From Candidatus Baldrarchaeum yapensis (GTDB lineage: Archaea; Asgardarchaeota; Baldrarchaeia; Baldrarchaeales; Baldrarchaeaceae): a DNA stretch of 30,560 bases. How positions within the stretch are numbered: the first letter of the stretch is position 1; the number at the start of each line of letters is the position of its first letter. The stretch is from the NCBI GenBank assembly GCA_016840465.1, contig JAEOSH010000020.1:1-30560 (forward strand), in the 5' to 3' direction. The notes beneath the pieces were generated by a model, which ran no database searches, was not told the DNA's origin, and saw only the letters and a list, made by a program, of their open reading frames with translations. This document shows positions 1 through 8,258 of this stretch, piece after piece. The position numbers and the translations under genes were made by a program.

Positions 1-249
1 TTCTTTTAAACGACGTAAACTTTAAATTACCGCAGTTAATACTTAATCTCCTCAATCCATTAAAAACATCCACCAATTTGTGAAAAGTCACGAGAAGTAC
101 TATGCGCTAAATTGCTTTTTCATTTCCCTGCAGAAGAGCCCCCAACATTGCTCCGATATTCTTGAAAACGCCATGTTAGAATGACATTGTGAACTTCTAA
201 TTGTATAACAACCGTCAACTTTTTTTCCTATTGTTACATAGATTGGAAC

Positions 250-879
250 ATGAAACTGATGACGAAGTATTTGCTCTCAAGATACGGCGGGAAAGTTGCG
301 ACCAAAACCGAACTCATCGCACTCTGTAACAGGTTTAACGTGAATCCGAATTACTTTGTGAACTACATCATTAGGTACGGTTACGCGATTAGAATATTAA
401 GAGGCCTGTACTACGTTAAAACCGTAGAAGAGTTCAAGCTTGGGAGAATTGTCAACCCTCTAAGAGTTTTGGCCTTGGGAATGGAGAGGCTTGGCGTTAA
501 ATGGTACTTCGGTCTCTATACAGCACTTAGACTTAATGGAGTTACTCATGAATACTATGACGTGATTTTCGTATTAAGCAACTCCATCTACAGGCCCAAA
601 ATCATCAAAGTTGCGGGAGAAAATGTAAAATTCATCAAGATAAATCCAAGTTTGGTGGTATTCGGTCTCGTGCGAAAAGATGAAATTGTATGCTCAGATC
701 TCGAGAAAACAGTCCTTGACTTTATATACCTCTCAAGGTACGGCTCCCTTTCCAGAGATAGCGCGATAGCGGTGCTTAGGGAATACGCAGATATGTTAAA
801 TAGAGGAAAACTTGACGAATACGTCAGCCACTACCCTAAGACTGTAAGGAGAGTACTGGTGGATGAAGGAATACTCTGA
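250..879 (+). CDS. AbiEi-type antitoxin (type IV toxin-antitoxin)
   Basis: This 209-residue protein has the layout of AbiEi-family antitoxins. A short N-terminal winged-helix segment (about residues 1-60, including GGKVATKTEL and ILRGLYYV) is followed by an alpha/beta C-terminal domain that ends in a helical DLEKTVLDFIYL segment. In this family the N-terminal domain binds the promoter and the C-terminal domain counteracts the nucleotidyltransferase toxin. The next gene is the matching AbiEii toxin and overlaps it by 17 nt, which strongly supports the call. The start is the ATG at 250. No good ribosome binding site precedes it, so a leaderless transcript or the ATG at 259 is possible. The assignment rests on domain pattern plus neighbour; exact DNA-binding residues were not identified. 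Confidence 0.8.
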   Translation: MKLMTKYLLSRYGGKVATKTELIALCNRFNVNPNYFVNYIIRYGYAIRILRGLYYVKTVEEFKLGRIVNPLRVLALGMERLGVKWYFGLYTALRLNGVTHEYYDVIFVLSNSIYRPKIIKVAGENVKFIKINPSLVVFGLVRKDEIVCSDLEKTVLDFIYLSRYGSLSRDSAIAVLREYADMLNRGKLDEYVSHYPKTVRRVLVDEGIL

Positions 880-1789
880 GTTCGTTCGGTTCGTAATAGA
901 AAAGACGGGGATCAAAAAGCCATTGCTTATCGAGAAAGACATATTATTACATGCATTACTCCATAGGCTGATCAAAAACCGCGAATTCGGAGAAAATTAC
1001 GTGTTCAAGGGAGGATCGTGCCTAGTAAAATGCTACTTCGGCTATTACAGATTTAGTGTTGACCTCGATTTCACCTACTTACGTCAAGAAAGGTGGGAAA
1101 ACCTGACAAAATCCGAAAGAAGGAGAGAACTTGTTTCGGAAGCCGAGTACTTATCTTCACTAATTAAGAACGCATCAAGAGACCTCGGGCTCGAGTTCAT
1201 AGCGGACCTCAGAAATAATAGATTTGTCGAGTTCAGCAGTGGATCTAGGCTCATCACATATAAACTCTACCACCGAGGTGAACTTCTTAAAATTCAGGTG
1301 AACTTGGTCGAGACGTTACTATTTAAACCACAAAGACGTGAAGTTAATCACCTTCTCAGGGATATTAACATAACAGACGAAGAGAGAGCCTATTTTAAGG
1401 AATTTCTAGAGGAATATTGCGAGTTCGAAGTGTTAGCCTATGACTTGAGAGAAATACTTTGCGAAAAGGTAAGAGCGATACTTACTAGAAGAGTACAGAA
1501 GTTAAGAGACCTCTACGACCTTTATATGCTCGAGAAGAGGGGGCTAAGAATCGAGGACTACGAGAAGGAAATAGCACGTAAGCTCAGGCCGGCGCTAAGG
1601 TACAGGAGATATAGAGAGGCCTTTGAGAGAAACAAAAAGGAATTCAGAATCCCTCCAGAGCTAGTAGCGGATAACTATGAGTCTTCACTATTCGTGAAAC
1701 GGCCAAACATGGAGGAGTTCGGAGGTTTCTTGGCTCAGATAAGCAAAAAGTTAAGAAAGTTAATAAATGAAATCAATTTTTTTAGATAA
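863..1789 (+). CDS. AbiEii/AbiGii-family nucleotidyltransferase toxin
   Basis: 308 residues with the hallmark DNA polymerase beta-like nucleotidyltransferase core of AbiEii toxins. The motif F-K-G-G-S at residues 48-52 is followed by K56, and R63-F-S-V-D67-L-D69-F supplies the two metal-binding aspartates. A second conserved block at about residues 190-225 (REILCEKVRAILTR, then RDLYDLYML) matches the family's helical C-terminal half, where a conserved lysine and an RDxYDL element are typical. Family members transfer nucleotides to RNA targets such as tRNA and cause growth arrest. The 17-nt overlap with the antitoxin implies translational coupling. All key catalytic residues are present, so the toxin looks functional. 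Its exact target cannot be read from sequence. Confidence 0.9.
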   Translation: MKEYSEFVRFVIEKTGIKKPLLIEKDILLHALLHRLIKNREFGENYVFKGGSCLVKCYFGYYRFSVDLDFTYLRQERWENLTKSERRRELVSEAEYLSSLIKNASRDLGLEFIADLRNNRFVEFSSGSRLITYKLYHRGELLKIQVNLVETLLFKPQRREVNHLLRDINITDEERAYFKEFLEEYCEFEVLAYDLREILCEKVRAILTRRVQKLRDLYDLYMLEKRGLRIEDYEKEIARKLRPALRYRRYREAFERNKKEFRIPPELVADNYESSLFVKRPNMEEFGGFLAQISKKLRKLINEINFFR

Positions 1790-1919
1790 TATTTGGTTAT
1801 CGCGTGAAAACAACAATATAGTACTCATCCCAAACATTTACACCACGAACATGAATATAGTCTCAAAATTAACGCGAATAGATTGAAAGTTCAAACTCTT
1901 GGAAGCCCTCATCACATTA

Positions 1920-1941
1920 TCGCAAAAGCGGAGTTTTGCGA
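1920..1941. repeat. 8-bp perfect inverted repeat (hairpin)
   Basis: TCGCAAAA at 1920-1927 and TTTTGCGA at 1934-1941 form a perfect 8-bp stem with a 6-nt loop. Flanking CATTA and TAATG could extend the stem with a bulge. It lies about 130 nt downstream of the AbiEii toxin stop in otherwise empty sequence, and may be a terminator, processing site or protein-binding site. Confidence 0.5.
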
Positions 1942-2067
1942 CAGGTAATGTCATGAAAAATCCTATTGCCGCATCACGATGCTACACGATGATATATTAT
2001 CTAGCGCGACTCGGTAAAAATTTAGGATCATTATTCATTAAGTTCCATCATGTCGTAGGAGGAATTA

Positions 2068-2817
2068 TTATCCCGTGGATTCATTGACTTTGCTCTTTAT
2101 ACTCTTATCAACTTGATTTTTAAGCTTATTTACGAATTCTTCCACTCTTTTGTGCCATTTTTCGAATTCTTCTTCCACTTCTTCTTTAGGATACTTGCCG
2201 GATAAAAGTTCTCGATGTGCAATTTGTTTATGAAAGTTCTGAACTCAGACCTGTAGGGTTCTGGAAGCATCCTTCTGATAATGCCCCATCTTGAGACTTC
2301 TGTTGAGAGGTAGCTCATTGCAGCTATGCGGGCTGCGTGGAGGAGGGCATCGAACGCATCCCTAATAAGTCTATCCCTATCGAGAGGTTCCTTTGTCTCC
2401 AGTGCGAGTTTTAAGAGGAGCGCTGCGACGCGCAACAAGGGCATGGCCTCATCGAATGTCGGATCTCCGAGTCTTTTGGCGAACGCAAGCAAGTACCTCC
2501 CATCGCCGTAAAGTATTCTAAATGATCCCAGCACACCTCTCAGGAGTTTCTCATTGGGAGTTCCATCGGGTTCTGCCACGATCACGTCCATGTCGACCGG
2601 CAGGTCTTCAGAGTACACGGCATCTAAGTAGCCGTCGTAGTCCTTGATTTTTCTAGTGATATTAGGATGTCGATGTCCTTGGACAGGTCGGTGCGTATAC
2701 GGATGAGCCGAACTGCACGATCTCTACGATGTCAGGGTCGTACTCTAGTAGTTTCTTGCAGATGATCCTCAATGCGGTATCATATTTATGGCGATCCTCC
2801 AAGTTGATGAACCTCAT
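2068..2817 (-). pseudogene. MNT-type nucleotidyltransferase/HEPN-like protein, frameshifted
   Basis: Reading the minus strand from ATG 2817 gives an N-terminal minimal-nucleotidyltransferase start: MRFINLEDRHKYDTALRII, later VEIVQFGSS. The frame must then change near 2700 to continue as RTDLSKDIDILIS, which carries the G-S-x...D-x-D nucleotidyltransferase signature. It changes again near 2640 to give DYDGYLDAVYSEDLPVDMDVIV. A long helical region follows (DRDRLIRDAFDALLHAARIAAM), resembling a HEPN-like or substrate-binding helical domain. Near 2200 a third shift is needed to read YPKEEVEEEFEKWHKRVEEF and the natural end at the TAA of 2068-2070. In the unshifted frame the tail degenerates into a lysine/asparagine run. 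Three independent shifts indicate a dead gene, or several uncorrected indels. The longest open piece is 2130-2618. Confidence 0.75.
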
Positions 2818-2929
2818 ATGATCCTTTCAGCTATCTCCTCTATAGTATTACGATTCTCCGGATCCTTGCCGCCTACACAACTCTTCATCAACAAAATTAC
2901 ATCTATACTAAGACGTGTAAAAGGTCGAC

Positions 2930-2946
2930 GGAAAAACATTTAAATT
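2930..2946 (+). promoter_or_regulatory. Archaeal BRE/TATA promoter for SCP2-acyl-CoA dehydrogenase operon
   Basis: A purine-rich GGAAAAACA (BRE-like) is followed by TTTAAAT at about 2939-2945. This places the expected start of transcription near 2968, with a leader of about 40 nt before the SCP2 gene at 3012. Confidence 0.5.
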
Positions 2947-3011
2947 CGCAGAATCGGTATTATTACTAAAACGATGGACGTATCTTCTTTTCCGTTTATG
3001 AGGGGATGGAA

Positions 3012-3629
3012 ATGCCGGTGGTTTACCCATCTAAGGAGTGGATGGACGAGTTATTGAAAACTGTCAACTCGGACGAGAAGTACAAGCAGGTTGCGGCAAG
3101 ATGGGAGGGAGACTTCCTATGCATAGTGGAGGTTGACGAGGAGGCGCTTAAGGACTTCAGCAAACCTAAGGTCATGGCGGGTCTCCTCAGCATGCTAGAT
3201 ACGATACCCAAGGAAAAGAGACTGAAGTTCAGGGGAACTCTCATTGGCGACTTCATAGAAAAGAAGTTGGGCGTTCCAGTAGATGCTGACATAAGTTCGC
3301 TGAACCCCGAAGAACTGGCAAAGAAGGTTTCGGAGGTGAAGCCCGAAGAGGTGAAGGGCGCAACACTCAACATCTGGATGGACTTCTGGCATGGGGAACT
3401 GAGGAAAATAGAGGTTGCAGTTCCTGGGGAACATGAGGACGCGAGGTTCAAACTCATAGGACCGTACTCTGTGTACAAGGAAATGGTGAGAGGGAAGACG
3501 GACGCGATAAGCCTTGTGATGCGCGGAAAACTCAAACTGGAGGGAGATCTGAGTTATATGATGAGGAACATGGCGGCGATAAGGAGATTTGCCGAGTTGA
3601 TGGGATCGATTCCAATAGAGGAGGTTTAA
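3012..3629 (+). CDS. SCP2 sterol-carrier/lipid-binding domain protein
   Basis: About 205 residues. The C-terminal half has the SCP2 pattern: a beta-rich block (GATLNIWMDFWHGELRKIEV), then ARFKLIGPYSVYKEMVRGKTDAISLVMRGKLKLEGDL, the typical xxxGKLKxxGD strand-helix ending. The N-terminal half (SKEWMDELLKTVNSDEKYKQ, RWEGDFLCIVEVDEE) matches the longer SCP2-type proteins found next to acyl-CoA enzymes. SCP2 folds form a hydrophobic tunnel that binds fatty acyl chains or sterols; the ligand here is unknown. I chose ATG 3012 because GAGGGG at 3000-3005 sits 6 nt upstream; it directly abuts the alternative ATG at 3006. The acyl-CoA dehydrogenase begins about 18 nt downstream, so the two are very likely co-transcribed. 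Confidence 0.8.
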   Translation: MPVVYPSKEWMDELLKTVNSDEKYKQVAARWEGDFLCIVEVDEEALKDFSKPKVMAGLLSMLDTIPKEKRLKFRGTLIGDFIEKKLGVPVDADISSLNPEELAKKVSEVKPEEVKGATLNIWMDFWHGELRKIEVAVPGEHEDARFKLIGPYSVYKEMVRGKTDAISLVMRGKLKLEGDLSYMMRNMAAIRRFAELMGSIPIEEV

Positions 3630-3647
3630 TTTTCGAGGGTGTACGAA

Positions 3648-4946
3648 ATGAAGTTTTTAGATCTTGATGAACTCAGCGAAGAGGATAAGTTGCTAAGAGA
3701 GGAGGTCCACAGATTCGCGAAGGAAGTAATGAGGCCCGCATCGATAGAACTCGACAGGATGCCACCGGAGGAGAGAATAAAGTCCGACTCTCCATTCTTT
3801 AAGGTTATAAAGAAGATGAAGGAATTAGGATACCACAAACTCCATGTGCCGCCCGATTTGGGAGGCCCCGATCTGACGCCACTACAGAGATACATTGTGA
3901 TGGAAGAACTCGGGTGGGGGAGCCTCGGCCTCGCAACAGCAATAGGGGTCGACATGATACCATTCACATGCGCCGCGCTTTTCGGATCAGATGAGATTAA
4001 GGAGGAATTGGTTAAACCTTGGATGGAGGACACAAAAGGAGAATACAGAGGGTGCTGGGGAGTCACCGAGCCTGAGCACGGTAGCGACTATTTGATGGTG
4101 CTCAGGGACGAAGATCATCTGAAGTACGGGAAGGGAAACGTCGTTGCTGAAAAGGACGGAGATGAATGGGTGATAAGTGGGCAGAAGTCGGCGTGGGTTT
4201 CCGCGGCCCCTGTTGCCACGCACTGTGGATTGCACGCGCAGGTAAAGGGGGCAAAGAGTCTTGTAAATGGGCTTTTCTGCGTGGTTCCACTGAATGCCGA
4301 GGGCGTGAGGAGAGGAAAACCCGTGGATATGCTCGGCATGAGAGATTGCCCACAGGGAGAGTTATTCTTCGACGATGTGAGGATTCCCGACCATTATGTC
4401 ATAGTTGCTCCTACGCCCTTCTACGGGGTGTTTTGTGATCAAGTTCTGTGCCTGACAAGTTGCGCAATGGGAGCGTTCTCCGTGGGGCTTGCGAGGGCGG
4501 CGTTTGAGGAGGCGCTGAATTACGCGCGGGAGAGGGTGCAGGGCGGGGTTCCCTTGGTGAAACACAAGAACATAAAGCTGAAGCTTTACGAGATGTTCGA
4601 GAAGGTCGAGACGGCACGGTATTATGTGAGGAAGGCCATTGAGTACACACATAAGAAAACACTTGAGCAAAAGACTTTCGATGCGTCACCGAGGCACGCG
4701 AGATTGGCTCAAATATACGCGAAGAGAATAGCTTTCGAGGTTGCAAATGATGCGTTGCAGATATTTGGTGCATACGGTCTCAGCAAGGAGTTCATAATTG
4801 AAAAGTTGTTCAGGGATGCGCGGGCGCTCCAGATAGAAGATGGAACCGTGGAGGTGCTGAGCCTAGAGGCCGCCGAGGATATAATTCTGAACTATGAGAA
4901 GGACTACTACGACGCGGATGTGATCTACAAAAAGTATGAGGAGTAG
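3648..4946 (+). CDS. Acyl-CoA dehydrogenase, divergent active-site segment
   Basis: 432 residues with the acyl-CoA dehydrogenase fold. There is an N-terminal helical domain, a GCWGVTEPEHGSDYL segment at the FAD/substrate site, a mid beta-domain (VISGQKSAWVSAAP, GELFFDDVRIPDHYVI) and a C-terminal helical domain (RHARLAQIYAKRIAFEVANDALQIFGAYG, RDARALQIEDGTVEV). It is longer than the usual 380 residues, with an insertion after the TEPEHGSD block. The canonical catalytic glutamate in xYEGT is replaced by E397-D398-G-T, so Asp occupies the aligned position and Glu lies one residue earlier. It should oxidise an acyl-CoA with FAD and pass electrons to EtfAB. A GTG at 3639 is an alternative start, but ATG 3648 has GAGGGTG 6 nt upstream. 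It follows the SCP2 gene in the same operon and converges on the next gene 11 nt away. Confidence 0.9.
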   Translation: MKFLDLDELSEEDKLLREEVHRFAKEVMRPASIELDRMPPEERIKSDSPFFKVIKKMKELGYHKLHVPPDLGGPDLTPLQRYIVMEELGWGSLGLATAIGVDMIPFTCAALFGSDEIKEELVKPWMEDTKGEYRGCWGVTEPEHGSDYLMVLRDEDHLKYGKGNVVAEKDGDEWVISGQKSAWVSAAPVATHCGLHAQVKGAKSLVNGLFCVVPLNAEGVRRGKPVDMLGMRDCPQGELFFDDVRIPDHYVIVAPTPFYGVFCDQVLCLTSCAMGAFSVGLARAAFEEALNYARERVQGGVPLVKHKNIKLKLYEMFEKVETARYYVRKAIEYTHKKTLEQKTFDASPRHARLAQIYAKRIAFEVANDALQIFGAYGLSKEFIIEKLFRDARALQIEDGTVEVLSLEAAEDIILNYEKDYYDADVIYKKYEE

Positions 4947-4957
4947 ATGGCCCGCCC

Positions 4958-6052
4958 TCACCTTATGTATTTTTGAGGCAGGCTCTTGATTATCTCTTCC
5001 GCCTCCCTAACTATGCGCTCTATAAGTTCCTTGACCGTCGGGAGGTCATCTATATTGCCTGAAACTTCTCCGGCAAGTATAGGCCCCGCTTCGGGGTCTC
5101 CGCCTACGTAGGACGCTTCCCACTTCTTGGGATCGTTCTTGAACCTTATGAACTCCGGATCCGTCTCCCTCCTTCCCTCCTCCAACATCTTAAGAACCTG
5201 TTTCGCGAAGGTGTTTTTAAGCACTCTAACAGGCCCGAAGACTCCGGGAATCACGACAGTATCTCTTTCAGAGGCCCTCAGAATAGCCATCTTGTATCCT
5301 TCGGAGAAGTCGCTCTCCTTTGTCGCAATAAACCTTGTCCCCATATATATGCCGTCGGCGCCCATAGCAAGTGCGGCAGCTAATCCACGCCCGTCGCACC
5401 ACCCACCAGCGGAGAGCACGGGAACTTCTCCCTTTGTGAGTTTTACTATCGCTGGAACGAGGACACTTGTATGAACCGGGTCGTATGCGACATGACCACC
5501 CGCTTCGTGGCCTGAGGCCACCAGTCCATCCACACCTGCATCAAGAGCCTTCTTCGCATGATATACTGAGGGCACTACATGAAAAACTATGAGCCCGGCG
5601 TCCTTTAGTTTCTTAGTGAACCTCCTGGGGTCACCAGCGGACGTGAATATAACTTTAAGTTGTCTTCTGGCCTTATCGTTTGTTTCCAATTCCTCGATTA
5701 TCATGTCGATCAGATAAGGTGCGTCAACCTCCTCCCTCGCGACCCGCACATTTATTCCTATCGGCTTATCCGTGAGTTCGAGCACCTTTCGCAATTCCGA
5801 GATGGGATCCCTTATGTGGGTTTCTAGGCCCTCAACATCTATGTCCGGCAACATCCCTGTCGCCTTTGCAACCTCGTAGAGTTGGGGCGCTTTTTCCTTC
5901 AATATTTTGCCCACTCCCGAGTGGCTTATTACGCCCAGCCCTCCCGCATTGGAGACGGCGGCGCACAGCTTAGTGGTTACAAATGGTCCCATTGGCGCCT
6001 GCACTATCGGATACTTTATCCCGAAAAGATCACAGATGCGGGTCCATATCAT
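4958..6052 (-). CDS. NPD/FabK-family FMN oxidoreductase (nitronate monooxygenase-like)
   Basis: About 364 residues of TIM-barrel flavoprotein. The N-terminus has the family signature (FGIKYPIVQAPMGPFVTTKLCAAVSNAGGLGVISHSG). The centre carries VDGLVASGHEAGGHVAYDP with the conserved histidine and glycines, and VPVLSAGGWCDGRGLAAALAMGADGIYMGTRF is the phosphate-binding end for FMN. Family members are nitronate monooxygenases, enoyl-ACP reductases II or uncharacterised FMN enzymes; the sequence does not decide between them. Given the lipid-related neighbours, an enoyl-thioester or 2-oxo compound substrate is possible, but this is inference. I prefer the third ATG at 6052, because GGGTGATG lies just upstream and overlaps the earlier ATGs at 6061 and 6058. 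Confidence 0.85.
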   Translation of the reverse strand: MIWTRICDLFGIKYPIVQAPMGPFVTTKLCAAVSNAGGLGVISHSGVGKILKEKAPQLYEVAKATGMLPDIDVEGLETHIRDPISELRKVLELTDKPIGINVRVAREEVDAPYLIDMIIEELETNDKARRQLKVIFTSAGDPRRFTKKLKDAGLIVFHVVPSVYHAKKALDAGVDGLVASGHEAGGHVAYDPVHTSVLVPAIVKLTKGEVPVLSAGGWCDGRGLAAALAMGADGIYMGTRFIATKESDFSEGYKMAILRASERDTVVIPGVFGPVRVLKNTFAKQVLKMLEEGRRETDPEFIRFKNDPKKWEASYVGGDPEAGPILAGEVSGNIDDLPTVKELIERIVREAEEIIKSLPQKYIR

Positions 6053-6127
6053 TCCCATCACCCGATCTTACAAAAGGCACCTCTCTCACGAACGACTATA
6101 CATGTTGCTTAATGAAGAAAGATGACT

Positions 6128-6150
6128 AAAGCTTATAATTTTTAGTACTC
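6128..6150 (-). promoter_or_regulatory. TATA-like promoter of NPD/FabK gene
   Basis: On the minus strand, AGTACTAAAAATTATAAGC contains a TATA-like element at about 6133-6142. It lies some 80 nt before the chosen start at 6052, in the 153-nt gap after the upstream operon. Confidence 0.35.
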
Positions 6151-6214
6151 ACATGTGACAATCGCCAAGAGGCGCCCTGTAATCCCCTTATTCGCGATGT
6201 GGCTTCTGATAGGC

Positions 6215-7519
6215 TCAAGATTTACCTGCTGGGAAGATGGAGCCGTATTTTGCTATATTCTCTCTCAATTCCGTGAAAGGCGGTATGCAGAATCCCTCGG
6301 ATATTGCTCGAGCCCTGAGTTTGCTTATAAGCGCGGGCCAATCTATCGCGACCGCACATATCTCCCTACATGATCCGCATTGAAGGCAGAAGAATAGACC
6401 ATTTCTAACCGCAGCTTCAATGCCTTCGCTAAACGCGGAGTGCACAATTCCCCAGGCGACCGGGTACTTCTTCCATCCGAAGTACCAACAAAGGTTTCCA
6501 TAGACTGGGCAACTCAGAAGGCAGTTTCCGCAGTGAATGCAGTAAAGGGCCTCTTCAAACCCCTCATTTAGCATCTTCCACCTCCCGTTATCGATAAACA
6601 GTACATGCACTTTCCGTGGTCCGTGAACTCCAACCGCCCTGACTCCCTGTAGGTCTGCGGACCAACTTGGTCCTCGTATCATGGAAACGTAGGTTGCGAG
6701 TACCCTCTCGGGAAGGACAAACTTGCTCAGGGCGTAAACTATTGTTAGGGAATCCTGTAGGGTGGGCGCCACCTTTTCTATCCCCGCGACGATCAAGTGC
6801 CTCTCGGGGAGATTTGTAACGTGTCTGATGTTTCCTTCATTTTCGACTATCCATACCACGCCTTCATCCGCACTTATGGAATTCGCTCCACTGATTCCGA
6901 CATCCGCCTCTATGAAATATCTTCTCAGCGAACGTCTGGCCGCCGCAAGTATGGAGTCAAATGTAGGGCGCACAGGTTCTCCTACCTCCCTTGAGAAGAC
7001 ATCCGCTATTTCCTTTAAGGGTATGTGAGCAGAGGGAGCCATGGGGTGGCTGGGCATCCACCCCTTCGGCTTCAGTAACTGCATGATCCGCTCCCCAAGG
7101 TCGGTCTCCACAACCTTAATACCCTTCTCCTCCAGCATTTCGGGGATCCCAACCTCATCGGCCGTGGTGGTCTTGGATTTTACGACAAGCCTTGCATCCC
7201 CAACGACTTCCTCAGCGTACTTCCTAGCCTCGTCGGCGGTCCTAGCAATAAACACTTCGAAGCCGGCGTTTTCTAGAGATTTTATTGCTCTTTCCAAGTA
7301 TTTGTCCAAGTCAGCTATCGTCCTAACTCTTATCCCCCTCACCTTCTCCCTTAGGCGTCTTGCCTCATCACCAACCATCCACGCTAGGTAGCTTCTCCTC
7401 ACAACTTCCGATGCCATTTGCACCGCGGGTCTGTTCAACCTTATTGCGGGGTCGCGCTCTACGCGTTCCAAGAGTTCTTTGAGTTTTTCGTATAACTGTG
7501 ATGAAGACCGATGCGTCAA
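6215..7519 (-). CDS. LutB-like LUD-domain protein with two [4Fe-4S] motifs
   Basis: 434 residues. An N-terminal helical part and a LUD-type domain (about residues 80-310; KSKTTTADEVGI, VGISGANSISADEGVVWIVENEGN, LIVAGIEKVAPT) are followed by a bacterial-type ferredoxin segment. The cysteine sets are C327-x2-C330-x2-C333-x3-C337-P and C378-x2-C381-x2-C384-x3-C388. This is the architecture of LutB, a subunit of lactate-utilisation complexes. The electron partner LutA-like protein is encoded just upstream with a 1-nt gap. Here the pair sits at the end of a 2-oxoacid oxidoreductase and MetFV operon and no lutC was found, so lactate oxidation is not assured; it may serve as an electron-transfer or HdrC-like module. 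The TTG start is supported by GGGGGAGGAA about 5 nt upstream. Confidence 0.85.
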   Translation of the reverse strand: MTHRSSSQLYEKLKELLERVERDPAIRLNRPAVQMASEVVRRSYLAWMVGDEARRLREKVRGIRVRTIADLDKYLERAIKSLENAGFEVFIARTADEARKYAEEVVGDARLVVKSKTTTADEVGIPEMLEEKGIKVVETDLGERIMQLLKPKGWMPSHPMAPSAHIPLKEIADVFSREVGEPVRPTFDSILAAARRSLRRYFIEADVGISGANSISADEGVVWIVENEGNIRHVTNLPERHLIVAGIEKVAPTLQDSLTIVYALSKFVLPERVLATYVSMIRGPSWSADLQGVRAVGVHGPRKVHVLFIDNGRWKMLNEGFEEALYCIHCGNCLLSCPVYGNLCWYFGWKKYPVAWGIVHSAFSEGIEAAVRNGLFFCLQCGSCREICAVAIDWPALISKLRARAISEGFCIPPFTELRENIAKYGSIFPAGKS

Positions 7520-7520
7520 G

Positions 7521-8258
7521 TTATTCCTCCCCCAACTCCATTATTCCAAGCGCCGCACATACCACTTGCGATATATCATATACCTTTATTTCATGCTCAA
7601 ACGCGGCAAACGAGATGCTATGGTAGCATGTCGGGCATGCAACGATTATCGCATCGGCCTTTGCGTTCTTCGCCCTAGTGCATATCTGATTACTGATCTT
7701 ATCCGCAAGCGCGGGAAATGATATCCTTATTGGACCGCCGCAACACCATGCGAACTCTCGGGTGTAGCCCTCAATCTCTATAACATTAAGCCCTGGTATT
7801 TGGTTCAGTATGTTACGGGGTGCGTCATAAATCTGAAGATGTCTGCCCAAGTGACATGGATCATGATACCAGCACCTTAATGGCACTTCCTTGGAGAATT
7901 TCACCTTTTTCCGTATAAGCAGATCCGAAATTAGTTCGGTGAGATGAATGGCATTAATTGTCCATTCCTCCACGTACTTTTTGTAATCTTGCCTAAATGT
8001 TTTCGCACACATGGGGCAGGGGGTTATGATCTCCTTAATTCCTGCCTCTGTAAACCTTCTACTGTTGTCTGATGCAACTCTCTTGAAATCCTCGAGAAAC
8101 CCTGTCATCAGCAGTGGCCCCCCGCAGCAAGTCTCATCCTTCAAGCGCTCAAACTCCACTCCAAGTTTTTCTAACAGTTTAATGGTTGCATCTGCAAGTT
8201 CATGATACCTTTGCCTCTCCATACATCCTAGGAATAATAACCTCCCCTCACTGGTCAC
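7521..8258 (-). CDS. CCG-domain protein (LutA/GlpC/HdrB-like)
   Basis: 245 residues with two cysteine-rich CCG domains. The first has C12, C44-C45-G-G-P and C81-P-M-C84. The second has C135 (YHDPCHLGRH), C172-C173-G-G-P and C208-P-T-C211. Proteins with this duplicated motif include HdrB, GlpC, LutA and the succinate dehydrogenase SdhE group; in HdrB such motifs bind noncubane iron-sulfur clusters. Both motifs are complete, so cluster binding is expected. It starts with GTG at 8258, overlapping the iorB stop by 4 nt, with GGAGGGA upstream, so it is translationally coupled. Its partner is the LutB-like protein downstream. Length and gene order fit LutA best. Confidence 0.87.
   Translation of the reverse strand: MTSEGRLLFLGCMERQRYHELADATIKLLEKLGVEFERLKDETCCGGPLLMTGFLEDFKRVASDNSRRFTEAGIKEIITPCPMCAKTFRQDYKKYVEEWTINAIHLTELISDLLIRKKVKFSKEVPLRCWYHDPCHLGRHLQIYDAPRNILNQIPGLNVIEIEGYTREFAWCCGGPIRISFPALADKISNQICTRAKNAKADAIIVACPTCYHSISFAAFEHEIKVYDISQVVCAALGIMELGEE

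Noticed and set aside
1899-2087. 62-codon plus-strand frame after the AbiEii toxin
   Set aside because: No ribosome binding site, no recognisable sequence, contains the hairpin, and its end overlaps the nucleotidyltransferase pseudogene.
6215-8258. Lactate utilisation operon lutABC
   Set aside because: Only LutA- and LutB-like proteins are present, no LutC, and they are fused into a 2-oxoacid oxidoreductase/MetFV operon, so lactate oxidation is not the default reading.
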